Positions 15,431 through 24,077 of a DNA stretch of 35,484 nt are shown one piece after another. Where the stretch lies: positions 1 to 35,484 of the forward strand of contig CAZBBC010000032.1 of assembly GCA_964489835.1 (NCBI GenBank), in the 5' to 3' direction. The translations under genes and the position numbers were made by a program. Below the pieces are notes generated by a model that searched no databases, had not been told where the DNA came from, and saw only the letters and a list, made by a program, of their open reading frames with translations. Position 1 is the stretch's first letter, and every line of letters begins with the position of its first letter. This stretch comes from CAZBBC01 sp964489835 (lineage in GTDB: Bacteria > Calditrichota > Calditrichia > JAJRVZ01).

Positions 15431-16438
15431 ATGGACAGTAATCATAAAATGTCAAGACCAAAAGTGTATATTCACCGTCTCGGATCCTCGTATTCTTTAT
15501 ATATGGATGAGGATAACGAAGCCGCTCTCAGATCCTTTGCTGAGGTGGTGTCGGAAGGGAGCCGGGAAGCGCCCCTGTCAGCGGATGAACTTGTTGAGCG
15601 GATGAACGGTTGCTCCGCTATTTTATCACACAATGGTCTGGGAACCAACGAAATAACGGTGGATGTCCTTCGGACTGTTGGGACGATTGAGCTTATTTGC
15701 CTGTCACACTGGTGTGAGCAATTGGTGGATACGGCCAGGGCGGCAGGTATCACTGTTACCGAAGGATCCAATGCCAATACAATCGCCGTGGCCGAATGGA
15801 CGATAACGGCCGCATTGATGGGTATCCGTCAGCTGCATCATTTTGATCATTTGCTCAAAAATGGATCTCCATGGGCAGAACCGAGACACCGTGCGGGATT
15901 ACTCTGTCAAAGTACAGTCGGGTTAATTGGCCTGGGACGGATCGGTTGGTATGTGGCCCACTATTTCAACGCATTAGGCGCAACCGTTATAGCCTATGAT
16001 AAATACTGCTCAAACGATAGAGCACAAAGTCTGGGTGTTCAATTAGTTCCGTTAAGAGATCTATTAAGTACGGCGGATGTTATTTCGCTTCACCTTCCGC
16101 ACACAAAAGAGACAAGAGGCCTGTTAGGTGCCGGGGATTTTGCCTTAATAAAAGATGGGGCCGTTTTTATTAACTCTGCCCGGGGGGAATTGTGCGACGA
16201 AGAGGCTCTGGTTGTTGAACTTCAAAAAAACCGCTTTTCGGGGTATCTGGATGTTTTTTTATCAGAGCCACTTCCTCCGGATCATCCTTTCCGGAGTATG
16301 AACAATGTTATGATTACCCCGCACATTGCCGGTGATAATGCAGCGATGTTCGCGCGCTGCGCACGTGAAGCCATACAAACCCTGAAAGATTATTTTGCTG
16401 GAAAAGGGCTGAGAAATCTACAGTATCATTATAAGTGA
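15431..16438 (+). CDS. NAD-dependent D-2-hydroxyacid dehydrogenase
   Basis: A 335-residue cytoplasmic protein of the D-isomer 2-hydroxyacid dehydrogenase family (phosphoglycerate dehydrogenase and hydroxypyruvate reductase type). The NAD-binding motif is GLIGLGRIGWYVA (G167, G169, G172). The substrate-binding and catalytic residues are present: R251 in NSARGELCDEEAL, E279 in FLSEPLPPDHP, and H298 in MITPHIAGDN. It should reduce a 2-keto acid or oxidise a D-2-hydroxy acid. With Gfo/Idh and sugar-isomerase-type genes downstream, a role in sugar-acid catabolism is a reasonable inference. No good ribosome binding site marks ATG 15431; ATG 15449 (MSRPKVYIHRLG) is an alternative. Confidence 0.9.
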   Translation: MDSNHKMSRPKVYIHRLGSSYSLYMDEDNEAALRSFAEVVSEGSREAPLSADELVERMNGCSAILSHNGLGTNEITVDVLRTVGTIELICLSHWCEQLVDTARAAGITVTEGSNANTIAVAEWTITAALMGIRQLHHFDHLLKNGSPWAEPRHRAGLLCQSTVGLIGLGRIGWYVAHYFNALGATVIAYDKYCSNDRAQSLGVQLVPLRDLLSTADVISLHLPHTKETRGLLGAGDFALIKDGAVFINSARGELCDEEALVVELQKNRFSGYLDVFLSEPLPPDHPFRSMNNVMITPHIAGDNAAMFARCAREAIQTLKDYFAGKGLRNLQYHYK

Positions 16439-16522
16439 AAAAATGAAACTATCTATTTCTTAGCCACGGAGATCACAGAAGTCACGGATGTATTCTAATG
16501 TTTCTATTGAATTTATCATACT

Positions 16523-16607
16523 CGTCATTGCGAGTGAGTGCGCGAACGAAGCAATCTTTTGTAATTAATAGGTTTATGAGATTGCTTCGCTAACGCTCGC
16601 AATGACG
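16523..16607. repeat. Long imperfect palindrome, CGTCATTGCGAG family
   Basis: The left arm 16523-16557 and right arm 16579-16607 both begin (on their own strand) CGTCATTGCGAG and end GCGAA or GAACGAAGCAATCT, forming a stem of about 28 bp around a 21-nt AT-rich loop. The same arm appears at the very end of the window (35465-35484). This is a widespread type of dispersed palindromic element of unknown function. Confidence 0.85.
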
Positions 16608-16657
16608 AATGGCGATATTTTTCAGAACTCTAAAATAAATATAATGAGGAGGTTGTA

Positions 16658-18058
16658 ATGGGAAAAAGTAAAAATTCTGAATCTAAAGACCGGAATGTCA
16701 CCCGGCGTGGTTTCCTGAAAGGGACAGCGGCAACAGCCGCGACTTTTATGGTTGTGCCGCGTCATGTGATCGGTGGCATTGGATACACCGCTCCGAGTGA
16801 TAAACTTAATATTGCCGGTGTCGGTATCGGCGGCATGGGAAAAAATAACTTGAAAGCCTGTGAGGCCGAGAATATTGTCGCCCTGTGTGATATCGACGAT
16901 GCCTATGCCGCACCGGTTTACCCAACCTATCCAAAGGCCAAACCATATCATGATTTTCGAATCATGTTAGAAAAACAGAAAGATATCGATGCCGTAATCA
17001 TTGCCACGCCAGACCACACCCACGCCGTTATTGCCATGGCCGCCATTCAGCTGGGGAAACATGTATATGTTCAGAAGCCGCTCACACATTCGGTGTATGA
17101 GGCCCGGGTACTTACCCAGGCTGCCCGTAAATATAAGGTAGCGACACAAATGGGTAACCAGGGTCACTCCGGTGATGGCGCCCGTATTCTCTGCGAGTGG
17201 ATATGGGATGGTGCCATCGGGCCCATTCGTGAAGTACACGCCTGGACGAATCGTCCGGTCTGGCCCCAGGGAGTAGAAGTCGATCGACCGCAGGAAACAC
17301 CGCCGGTTCCTCCAACACTCGACTGGGATTTTTGGATTGGACCAGCGCCTATGCGGCCTTATCATCCGGACTATTTACCAGAAAGTTGGCGCGCCTGGTG
17401 GGATTTTGGTACCGGCTCACTGGGTGATCTGGGTTGCCATATCATGGACCCGATGTGTTGGGCGCTTAAGCTGGAACACCCGGTCAGTGTGGAAGGTAAT
17501 ATCTCTACCTACTGGGGTGGTTTTTGGAAGTATACCGAACCCAAAAATGAACAATATCCGCGGTCGACCATTGTGCGCTATAAATTTCCTGCCCGTGGGG
17601 ATATGCCCCCGGTGGAGGTGACCTGGTGGGATGGTGGTTTGATGCCACCAAGACCGGATGAACTCGAGGAAGGACGACGGATGGGGGATGATGATGGTGG
17701 TCTCTTATTCATTGGTGATAAAGGTAAAATAATGACCGGCTGCTACGGAGAAAATCCACGACTTATTCCTGAAACAAAAATGAAAGAATACAAAAGACCG
17801 GTAGCAACCATTGAGCGGATACCGGAAGGATCGGGGGGACATGAAAGAGACTGGGTCAGAGCCTGCAAAGGGGGTAAACCGGCCAGTTCCAATTTCGATT
17901 ATTCCGGACCGCTTTCCGAAATGGTACTGATGGGTAATCTTGCCGTTCGATTTCCAAATAAAAGACTGATGTGGGACGGTTTAAATATGCGGGTCACCAA
18001 TGATGTCAATGCCAATGCCTATGTCGGGCGGCAATACCGGGAAGGATGGAGCTTATAA
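16658..18058 (+). CDS. Tat-exported Gfo/Idh/MocA-family oxidoreductase
   Basis: A 466-residue protein with a twin-arginine signal (NVTRRGFLKGTAATAATFMV, RR at 16-17). The NAD(P)-binding fold starts at LNIAGVGIGGMGKNN (about 51-65). AVIIATPDHTHAVIA and YVQKPLTH follow; Q139-K140-P141 replaces the usual EKP. The C-terminal region (VHAWTNRPVWPQG, GDLGCHIMDP, then WWDGGLMPP) is typical of the exported Gfo/Idh group abundant in Planctomycetota and FCB lineages. These enzymes oxidise or reduce sugar hydroxyls, often with tightly bound cofactor, after Tat export of the folded protein. GAGGAGG at 16646-16652 is an excellent ribosome binding site. It probably works on sugars released by the secreted glycosidases of this cluster. 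Confidence 0.92.
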   Translation: MGKSKNSESKDRNVTRRGFLKGTAATAATFMVVPRHVIGGIGYTAPSDKLNIAGVGIGGMGKNNLKACEAENIVALCDIDDAYAAPVYPTYPKAKPYHDFRIMLEKQKDIDAVIIATPDHTHAVIAMAAIQLGKHVYVQKPLTHSVYEARVLTQAARKYKVATQMGNQGHSGDGARILCEWIWDGAIGPIREVHAWTNRPVWPQGVEVDRPQETPPVPPTLDWDFWIGPAPMRPYHPDYLPESWRAWWDFGTGSLGDLGCHIMDPMCWALKLEHPVSVEGNISTYWGGFWKYTEPKNEQYPRSTIVRYKFPARGDMPPVEVTWWDGGLMPPRPDELEEGRRMGDDDGGLLFIGDKGKIMTGCYGENPRLIPETKMKEYKRPVATIERIPEGSGGHERDWVRACKGGKPASSNFDYSGPLSEMVLMGNLAVRFPNKRLMWDGLNMRVTNDVNANAYVGRQYREGWSL

Positions 18059-18166
18059 TTAATACTTGTTCATCTTCAATATTTGGAATTAATTTTTTTG
18101 AATAATGAACCAGGATTAATGAATAACGATTTTTGAAGCAATGTTTATAAATAACTTGAGTTATTC

Positions 18167-18306
18167 ACCACGAAGATCACGAAGGTCACGAAGAGTTAAT
18201 AATAACAATAAGTTAGAGTATATTTGTATTAGAATTTCCCCTCTAATTCTAATATTTTTTCTTATTTAAATTCAATAAAAATATCTTCGTGTGCTCTGTG
18301 GTTCAA
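18167..18306. repeat. Inverted repeat of the CACGAAG family in a 324-bp spacer
   Basis: The left arm (18167-18195) is a degenerate tandem of CACGAAG units: ACCACGAAGATCACGAAGG and a third unit. The right arm (18281-18306) is its inverted relative, ATCTTCGTGTGCTCTGTGG. About 85 bp of AT-rich DNA separates them. The same motif occurs at 33038-33110 and 35418-35446. The rest of the spacer (18059-18382) holds nothing else recognisable. Confidence 0.75.
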
Positions 18307-18382
18307 GAATAGCTCAGGATGACCAACAGGAATATTTATTTTTCATGTCCGAAACCTGTCCTGATAACAAAAAGGATAAATA

Positions 18383-19918
18383 ATGCTTAAAAAGAAAATG
18401 ATTTTACTGAGGTGCGGACTGATTCTAAGCGTCGGTTGTCTTGGTATCTTCTCTTGTATGCGGAATGCAGTAAAGATAAACTATCATATGGATAATCTGA
18501 ATGAACAAACATATCTACAGGATTGGCTGCTTTTAGGACCATTTCCAAATTGCACGGGCTGCCAGCCGGAATCGTTCCGGCATGATGAGCGCTGTACCGG
18601 ATTCTTTACCGATTATTTACAGTCGGCAGGCGGAGAAGAGGGGTGTGAACCGGAAGCCGGCAATGCCGTGTCCTATCCCAATCTGAATATCAAACGGTCC
18701 TGGAAGTTTTACCCGTTCAAGAGTAAAGAGATTCCCCTGGGTGATATTTTTAGTCCGGATGAGCAAATCGTTGTCTATGCCTTTTGCACAATCTATTGTT
18801 CCAGTGAACAAAAAAAGATCCTTTCTATTGGCAGCAATGACGGTATCCAGGTCTTTCTCAATGGTCAGAGAATCCACATGATCCATCCTAAAGAAGGCCG
18901 GGAGTTAAGAAGGGATAATGATTTTATTCCGGTTACGCTAAAAAAGGGCAGGAATAACCTGCTGCTCAAAGTGGAAAATGGTTATGGTGATTTTGGATTC
19001 ATCGCCCGATTCCTGGACAAAGATTCTCCTCTGGCAGAAATATTGCAAAAAAATGGGCAACCTATATTGATTGCACAGGGAGATTTGAAAGCCGTCTTTA
19101 TCGATAACTTTTCCTATGGTTCTAATCATCGTGCCGGTTATAATGGTATTTCAGAATTACGGCACCAATTACAGGATTCCACACTATTCGTTCCCTTTTA
19201 TGCCGGATTTAATCTTGAGCATATCTTTAATGGTGATAGTCTGGTGCAGCTTTTTGAACCGCGCCGAAACCGCATATCACTGAAACAAATATCAGATTCC
19301 GAGGTTGAATTACATCAACCGGTAACACCACTTTCCCAGGTTGAAAGCTGGACAAGATTCAAAATGGTTCCCCCGCATTACATCGATATTAATTTTCGAT
19401 GCATTATCCATTCGAATGATTTTTTCCCTCACGGTTTCGCCGGCTTATTCTGGGCAAGTTATATTCATGCACCGGCGGATAAAAAAATATATTTTTGGGG
19501 CCGGGAAAATGATCAGGATAACTATCAATGGATTGGTGCCTGGTCACCCGGACATGGCGTAGAAAGTACACATATCGGTGAAATTGATCATTATAATCTT
19601 TACGCTGCTCCGGATTTCAACGTCACATTGGCCAATCATTACTCAAGATTCCGGTTCAAAAAATCGTTTTATTACGGGCGTTTTCATCAGATGGTTTTTG
19701 CCTACCTGTTTGCAACAACCGGTAACCAGTTGATCCGCTTTTCCCAATCCCCAACCGGAGGAGGCGGACCAAATCCAGCCTGGGATTTTCAATTTATTAT
19801 CCCGGACTGCAAGGCAGGGCAGGAATATACATTTACTGCCCGGCTGATCTATAAAAAGTTTATAAGTCCGGAAGATATCAGGGATGAATTCGATCACTGG
19901 CATGATCACTCGGATTAA
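18383..19918 (+). CDS. Lipoprotein of unknown function with a PA14/GH2-like sugar-binding domain
   Basis: A 511-residue lipoprotein (signal peptide with lipobox GIFSC, Cys at 25). The N-terminal half has the pattern of a carbohydrate-binding beta-sandwich: QDWLLLGPFPN, then SIGSNDGIQVFLNGQRI, VTLKKGRNNLLLKVENGYGD and FGFIARF. This resembles PA14 or GH2 sugar-binding modules. The second half (about 240-500; VESWTRFKMVPPHYIDINFR, FAGLFWASYIH and YIHAPADKKIYFWGREND) looks like a concanavalin-type sandwich I cannot assign. No catalytic pair is evident. AAAGGA seven bases before ATG supports the start. A role in carbohydrate binding or cleavage at the outer membrane is inferred. Confidence 0.6.
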   Translation: MLKKKMILLRCGLILSVGCLGIFSCMRNAVKINYHMDNLNEQTYLQDWLLLGPFPNCTGCQPESFRHDERCTGFFTDYLQSAGGEEGCEPEAGNAVSYPNLNIKRSWKFYPFKSKEIPLGDIFSPDEQIVVYAFCTIYCSSEQKKILSIGSNDGIQVFLNGQRIHMIHPKEGRELRRDNDFIPVTLKKGRNNLLLKVENGYGDFGFIARFLDKDSPLAEILQKNGQPILIAQGDLKAVFIDNFSYGSNHRAGYNGISELRHQLQDSTLFVPFYAGFNLEHIFNGDSLVQLFEPRRNRISLKQISDSEVELHQPVTPLSQVESWTRFKMVPPHYIDINFRCIIHSNDFFPHGFAGLFWASYIHAPADKKIYFWGRENDQDNYQWIGAWSPGHGVESTHIGEIDHYNLYAAPDFNVTLANHYSRFRFKKSFYYGRFHQMVFAYLFATTGNQLIRFSQSPTGGGGPNPAWDFQFIIPDCKAGQEYTFTARLIYKKFISPEDIRDEFDHWHDHSD

Positions 19919-20338
19919 TGCATACCGCAGCCTATTGCTGCAATTAAAAAAAAGAATTTGTCCACGGATTACACAGATTTACACGGATTTTATTTAAAAT
20001 TATTTTTATTTTAGTTTTAATCAGTGTCCGGCTGCGCCGGATAATCTGCGTCATCCGTGTTCCATAAATATCGCTGCGCCGCTGCGAGAAATGAAGAATT
20101 CGAGTACCAAAAATTTTGCTAAAAAAACAAAGTTTTAGGCTACAATAGCATAAAGGTAGGAACACGGCGTGGAGCGTAGAGCGAAAAGCGTATATGGACA
20201 TGGTTTCCATGTCCGGATATGTAGGGGCACGGCGTGCCGTGCCCGGAACATCGCGGGTAATATGTAACGTAGGGGCGCGCTGTCAGGGCCCTGAGTAAAA
20301 AGCGAAAAACAAAGAGCATTTTTTTAAAACAGGATACC
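19919..20338. repeat. 420-bp spacer built of several dispersed repeats
   Basis: No gene is visible. In order it holds an ACGGATTACACAGATT-type repeat (19962-19991), a TCCGGCTGCGCCGGA hairpin (20026-20040), a CGCTGCGCCGCTGCGAGAAAT segment like those at 411-457 and 29930-30055, a GGACATGG/CCATGTCC hairpin (20195-20213), and a perfect 9-bp-arm hairpin GGGCACGGC-GT-GCCGTGCCC (20224-20243). The density of unrelated repeats suggests this site accumulates insertions. Confidence 0.65.
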
Positions 20339-21424
20339 ATGTCAAAAAAAGATAACTCAAATATATCAGTGAGTGGTAGTGTTTCCGTCGGGGTGATGAA
20401 CAGGGACGGTGGTTTTGTTTTTGATGACCACTATTATTTTGATCCTGAACACCGCTGGCAGCAAGACCTGTTGATTGCCAAATGGTGTAAAGAAAAATAT
20501 GCACCCTATCCTATTTATAATGCGGAGGCCCATCTGGTTCAGTTACAGTACCGGGCCCGGCCTTATCGTCAGGTTGGAGGGTTGCAGCCACAGCTGATAC
20601 TGGGATCGGCGCTGGGTGCAGAGTTGCAAACGCCGGGGAATATGGATCCTGACATTGCAATAACGCCGCTGAAAGGAATAAAAATTATCTCAGAATTAAA
20701 AGACATCTGCTGGGAAGAGCGCGAACCGATCAGCACTTTTTTAAAACAAATTAAGAGGTACAAAAAGCAATACCGGGATCAAAACGTAGATATTTTTCCT
20801 CCTTTTTTCTGGGATCGTTCCGGGCGGGCCACGATTCATGGTCCGCTGACAACCGCTCACAAATTAATCGGAGAGGATTTTTTTACGCTACCGTTCTCGG
20901 ATCCGGATTTAGCACGGGACATTGTGCTGGAAATTGCTCATGTTTATAAACATTTGATTGCTCTTTTTTCTGAGAAAGCGGAACTTCCCGTCTCCGGTAT
21001 CCATATTGGGGAATGTTCAGGAAGTCTCTTTTCAGCAGAACTCTGGGAACAACTGGCCATACCGGCAATGAATATTCTTGCCGATACATTTGGCTCGGTA
21101 AGAATTCACTCTTGTGGAAAATCCGATCATCTTCTCGGTCAAATGAAAAATGTTCATCATGTGACAATTGTCAATATAGGTTCAAATACGAATATTACCC
21201 AATGCCGGCAACTGTTCGGAGCGGATATTAAAATTGATGTAACCCCTGATTTACACTTATTAAATAACGGAAATCCCGGGGATATTACGGCCTGGGTTAA
21301 AAAAAGTTTGAATGAAAATAAATCCGGCCCGCTTGAATTTCAATTCCATTTGGATAGTGGTATTCCCTATGAAAATATCGTGGCAATTTTTAAAGCATTA
21401 CAAGCAGAGGGGATTAATGTTTAA
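20339..21424 (+). CDS. URO-D-like (corrinoid methyltransferase type) protein, second copy
   Basis: A 361-residue protein of the URO-D/MtaA superfamily that is highly divergent from the 12599-13732 relative. Family features are IHGPLTTAHKLIGEDFF, IHIGECSGSLFSAELWEQ and VRIHSCGKSDHLLGQM. Here the zinc-type motif HxCG is kept (H257, C259), but the C-terminal region has HLDSGIPYENI, lacking the cysteine often found there. The N-terminus (MSKKDNSNISVSGSVSVGVM) lacks the usual RxRxxAxLxGxxPDRxP opening. AGGA lies four bases before the start. It probably binds a metal and a small organic methyl donor or acid, but substrate and partner corrinoid protein are not visible nearby. Confidence 0.75.
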   Translation: MSKKDNSNISVSGSVSVGVMNRDGGFVFDDHYYFDPEHRWQQDLLIAKWCKEKYAPYPIYNAEAHLVQLQYRARPYRQVGGLQPQLILGSALGAELQTPGNMDPDIAITPLKGIKIISELKDICWEEREPISTFLKQIKRYKKQYRDQNVDIFPPFFWDRSGRATIHGPLTTAHKLIGEDFFTLPFSDPDLARDIVLEIAHVYKHLIALFSEKAELPVSGIHIGECSGSLFSAELWEQLAIPAMNILADTFGSVRIHSCGKSDHLLGQMKNVHHVTIVNIGSNTNITQCRQLFGADIKIDVTPDLHLLNNGNPGDITAWVKKSLNENKSGPLEFQFHLDSGIPYENIVAIFKALQAEGINV

Positions 21425-21451
21425 GTTATAAGTAACATATAATCAGTGATT

Positions 21452-21633
21452 TAATCCCCCCTTAGTAGGGGCTGTTGCAGATTACGTAATTTTTATCGAA
21501 GAATGTATTTTTCTGTTCAATTTAGTAAAATCTATTCCCCCTTAGTAAAGGGGGTTAGGGGGTTGTTTTTACATAACATAAACCAATTTTATATCCCCCT
21601 TAATCCCCCTTTGAAGGGGGCTAAAGGCATGTT
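21452..21633. repeat. C-rich/G-rich hairpin repeats, one able to act as terminator
   Basis: Three segments of the TCCCCCTTAGTA / AAGGGGG type lie between the URO-D-like gene and the next lipoprotein. The central one (21537-21554) is a perfect 7-bp stem CCCCCTT-AGTA-AAGGGGG followed by a run of five Ts at 21566-21570, so it may terminate the upstream transcript. The last (21596-21620) again pairs CCCCCTT with AAGGGGG. This is a common dispersed repeat type in environmental genomes. Confidence 0.6.
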
Positions 21634-21717
21634 TTTTAAACCAATAAAAATTATGAGTTAAAAATGGAAAACATATTAAAATTTTTGACACTACTAACCG
21701 TTAAAAAAGGAGTAAAA

Positions 21718-23595
21718 ATGAAACATCTGATTAATAAGAAAGAAATGACCGGATTTTTTTTAGTGGTCCTCTTTTTTTCTTTTTTCAATGGTGCCTGCAC
21801 CCCACCAGCTGAAAAAGTTGACGATCTGTTCAGTTATGCCCAAACGCGGACCAATGATTTACGGTTCAGCATTTATATCACCGCCCAGGCGGTGCAAAAA
21901 TTCTTATCGGATGAAGCCGGTCGTCGGGAAGCAATATCCATCTTTCGCTGTAATGGTATTACGAAAGCCTACATTGAAACCTATCGGGCAGGGCTTACTA
22001 TTGATAAAACCATTCTGGAAGAAGCACGGGATCATTTTCTTAAAAACAATATTGCCGTCGTCGGTGGTATTGCAACCGTACCGGGGAAGGATTTTGGTGT
22101 GCGTCAGGAAGCAGAACTGGGTTGGTTTAATTGGCAAAATCCCAAAACGCAAGCAGATCTGGAAAAAGTGATGCGACTATCTGCCGAAGTATTCGACGAA
22201 TTTATAATCGATGATTTTCTCTGCACGGGCGATACGAGCGCTGAGTCTAAAGCCGCTAAAGGTGATCGCAGCTGGTCAGAATATCGAATGGATCTGTTAA
22301 CCGGTATATCCGAAAAAATACTGATCGGCGTTCCTAAAAGTGTTAACCCGGATATAACGATGATTATTAAATATCCGCAATGGTATGACCGTTTTCATCT
22401 CTTTGGCTATGATGTGGTCAGAGAACCGGCAATGTTTGATAAAGTCTGGGTAGGCACCGAATCACGCGGACAATACACCCAGCGCTATGGATTTGTCCAA
22501 CCTTATGAAGGATTTGTAAATTTTAGATGGTTAAGTACCCTATCCCGTGGAAAGATCTCCGGCGCCTGGTTTGATCATGGTGATTGTGATGAACATGATT
22601 TTATTGAACAGGCCTATCAGGCGGTTCTGGCCGGGGCCAGGGAAGTCGTCTTATTCAGTTACTTCGATTTTATCAATGGCCACAAAGGGCATCATTTTCT
22701 TCGCCGGCAATTTCAAAACCTGGCGGATTTAGCGAAATCGGTTGCAAAAAATCCGGTGGATGGTGTCCATGCCTATAAACCAGCACACAGCGATGCCGGT
22801 GGAGACCTCTATCTGATGGATTTTATTGGAATGTTTGGTGTGCCCCTGGTCCCTTTTTCCGAATATCCCGCTAATGGAACGGTTGTTTTTCTACCGACAC
22901 AGGCAGCAGCCGATCCGGATATTCTGGCAAAGGTTGAAAAATCACTATCAAAAAATGCGACATTAATTTTTACAGCCGGTTTTTTGGCAAAGGCAAAAGA
23001 TGGTAAACAGCTGGCTGAATTAGCCGGGGTGAAATGGCCGGTAAAAATATCTCCGGTAAAGGCAAATACTCTGTCACTTAACGGCCGTCGTGAAAATGTA
23101 AAATATGGCCTTGATCTCGAATCACAACTGTCATTATCAACCGCGGAAGCACTGCTTATGGCAAACACAGGTGCAGATAAAATTCCTTTTTTCGTTGTTA
23201 ACGAGCTTGATGGCAACAAAATCTATACGATCAATACACACACTTTCTCACAGTCAGATTTTGACCGGGTTGGGGAGGTTTTATTATGTCCAAAACCTCT
23301 GGGATTGTTGGAAGTACCGGATTTCTGGGCGAATACCATCCGCCAGGCGTTTAATTCGCCCCTGGGACTTGAACTGGAAGCGCCTGCCCGGATAACCCTG
23401 CAACCGCTGGGCAAAAGCGGTTGGGTTTTACATAATTATAATAGCACCCCTGCCCCAATTAATTTTGTTTTAAATGAATCGATTAGGGGAAATATCATTG
23501 ATGGATTTACCGGGGATCCCATTGCGGTTAAAAACAATTCGCTAAGCATTGATATGGATCCACGGTCCCGGGTATGGCTAAAAATAAATAAATAG
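21718..23595 (+). CDS. Lipoprotein, putative TIM-barrel glycosidase-like, family unknown
   Basis: A 625-residue lipoprotein. ATG 21718 is chosen because AAGGAG lies five bases upstream and a lipobox signal follows (FFSFFNGAC); an upstream ATG (21664) adds 18 residues with no signal character. The first half (about 40-350) alternates strands and helices like a TIM barrel: LRFSIYITAQAV, GITKAYIETYRAGL, NIAVVGGIATVPG, FDEFIIDDFLC, KISGAWFDHGDCDEHDF and GAREVVLFSYFDF. The acidic pairs in FIIDDF and FDHGDCDEHDF could be catalytic or metal ligands. The later part (VPLVPFSEYP then GTVVFLPTQ) recalls the trimerisation domain of GH42-type proteins, and the end is a beta-sandwich. I cannot assign a family; glycan hydrolysis is inferred. 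Confidence 0.6.
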   Translation: MKHLINKKEMTGFFLVVLFFSFFNGACTPPAEKVDDLFSYAQTRTNDLRFSIYITAQAVQKFLSDEAGRREAISIFRCNGITKAYIETYRAGLTIDKTILEEARDHFLKNNIAVVGGIATVPGKDFGVRQEAELGWFNWQNPKTQADLEKVMRLSAEVFDEFIIDDFLCTGDTSAESKAAKGDRSWSEYRMDLLTGISEKILIGVPKSVNPDITMIIKYPQWYDRFHLFGYDVVREPAMFDKVWVGTESRGQYTQRYGFVQPYEGFVNFRWLSTLSRGKISGAWFDHGDCDEHDFIEQAYQAVLAGAREVVLFSYFDFINGHKGHHFLRRQFQNLADLAKSVAKNPVDGVHAYKPAHSDAGGDLYLMDFIGMFGVPLVPFSEYPANGTVVFLPTQAAADPDILAKVEKSLSKNATLIFTAGFLAKAKDGKQLAELAGVKWPVKISPVKANTLSLNGRRENVKYGLDLESQLSLSTAEALLMANTGADKIPFFVVNELDGNKIYTINTHTFSQSDFDRVGEVLLCPKPLGLLEVPDFWANTIRQAFNSPLGLELEAPARITLQPLGKSGWVLHNYNSTPAPINFVLNESIRGNIIDGFTGDPIAVKNNSLSIDMDPRSRVWLKINK

Positions 23596-23794
23596 CGGGT
23601 GGTTTAAATAAGGAGGTTTTTAGACAGGATAATCTCGACAAAGTCTGGATCCCAAAAACGGACAGGATTACAGGATAAAAAATCTTTTTTACATCCTTCC
23701 ACCTTGTTAATTAGAAAAAAATATTGAAGAAATCTAAAACACCTGACTTATTGTAATCCGATCCGAGGCTATTTTAGAAAAAGCCCATAATCCA

Positions 23795-24025
23795 ATAGTC
23801 GTATCCTCGTAGAGGATAAATTATTGTAACAAAACGTGCATAAACCAATACGTCATCCTCGTAGAGGATGCATTATTGGTGGTATTAGCAGATTTATTGT
23901 AAAAATCAGAGATTGTAATTAAACCAGGCGTCTTTACACAATAATAAATCCTCTACGAGGATTATATATTTTGGGGTTACGATTTTTTTCTACAATAATA
24001 AAACCTCTACGAGGTTAATAATCTA
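23795..24025. repeat. Cluster of four CCTCGTAGAGG palindromes, two direct and two inverted
   Basis: Near-palindromic 15-mers lie at 23803-23817 and 23855-23869 (ATCCTCGTAGAGGAT) and, in the opposite orientation, at 23948-23962 (ATCCTCTACGAGGAT) and 24002-24016 (AACCTCTACGAGGTT). Each is flanked on one side by an ATTATTG(T/G) tail, so copies 1-2 face right and copies 3-4 face left. Start-to-start spacings are 52, 93 and 54 bp, giving a symmetric layout. The remainder of the 23596-24077 spacer has an ACAGGATTACAGGAT-type repeat (23664-23680) and no gene. Confidence 0.8.
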
Positions 24026-24077
24026 TATCGCTCTAATGGTATGAAACGGAAATAATGATAACAGGGAGTCGTTTAAT

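Noticed and set aside
23795..24025. CRISPR-like array
   Set aside because: Repeats are 15-bp palindromes in both orientations with unequal spacings of 52, 93 and 54 bp; no cas gene is nearby.
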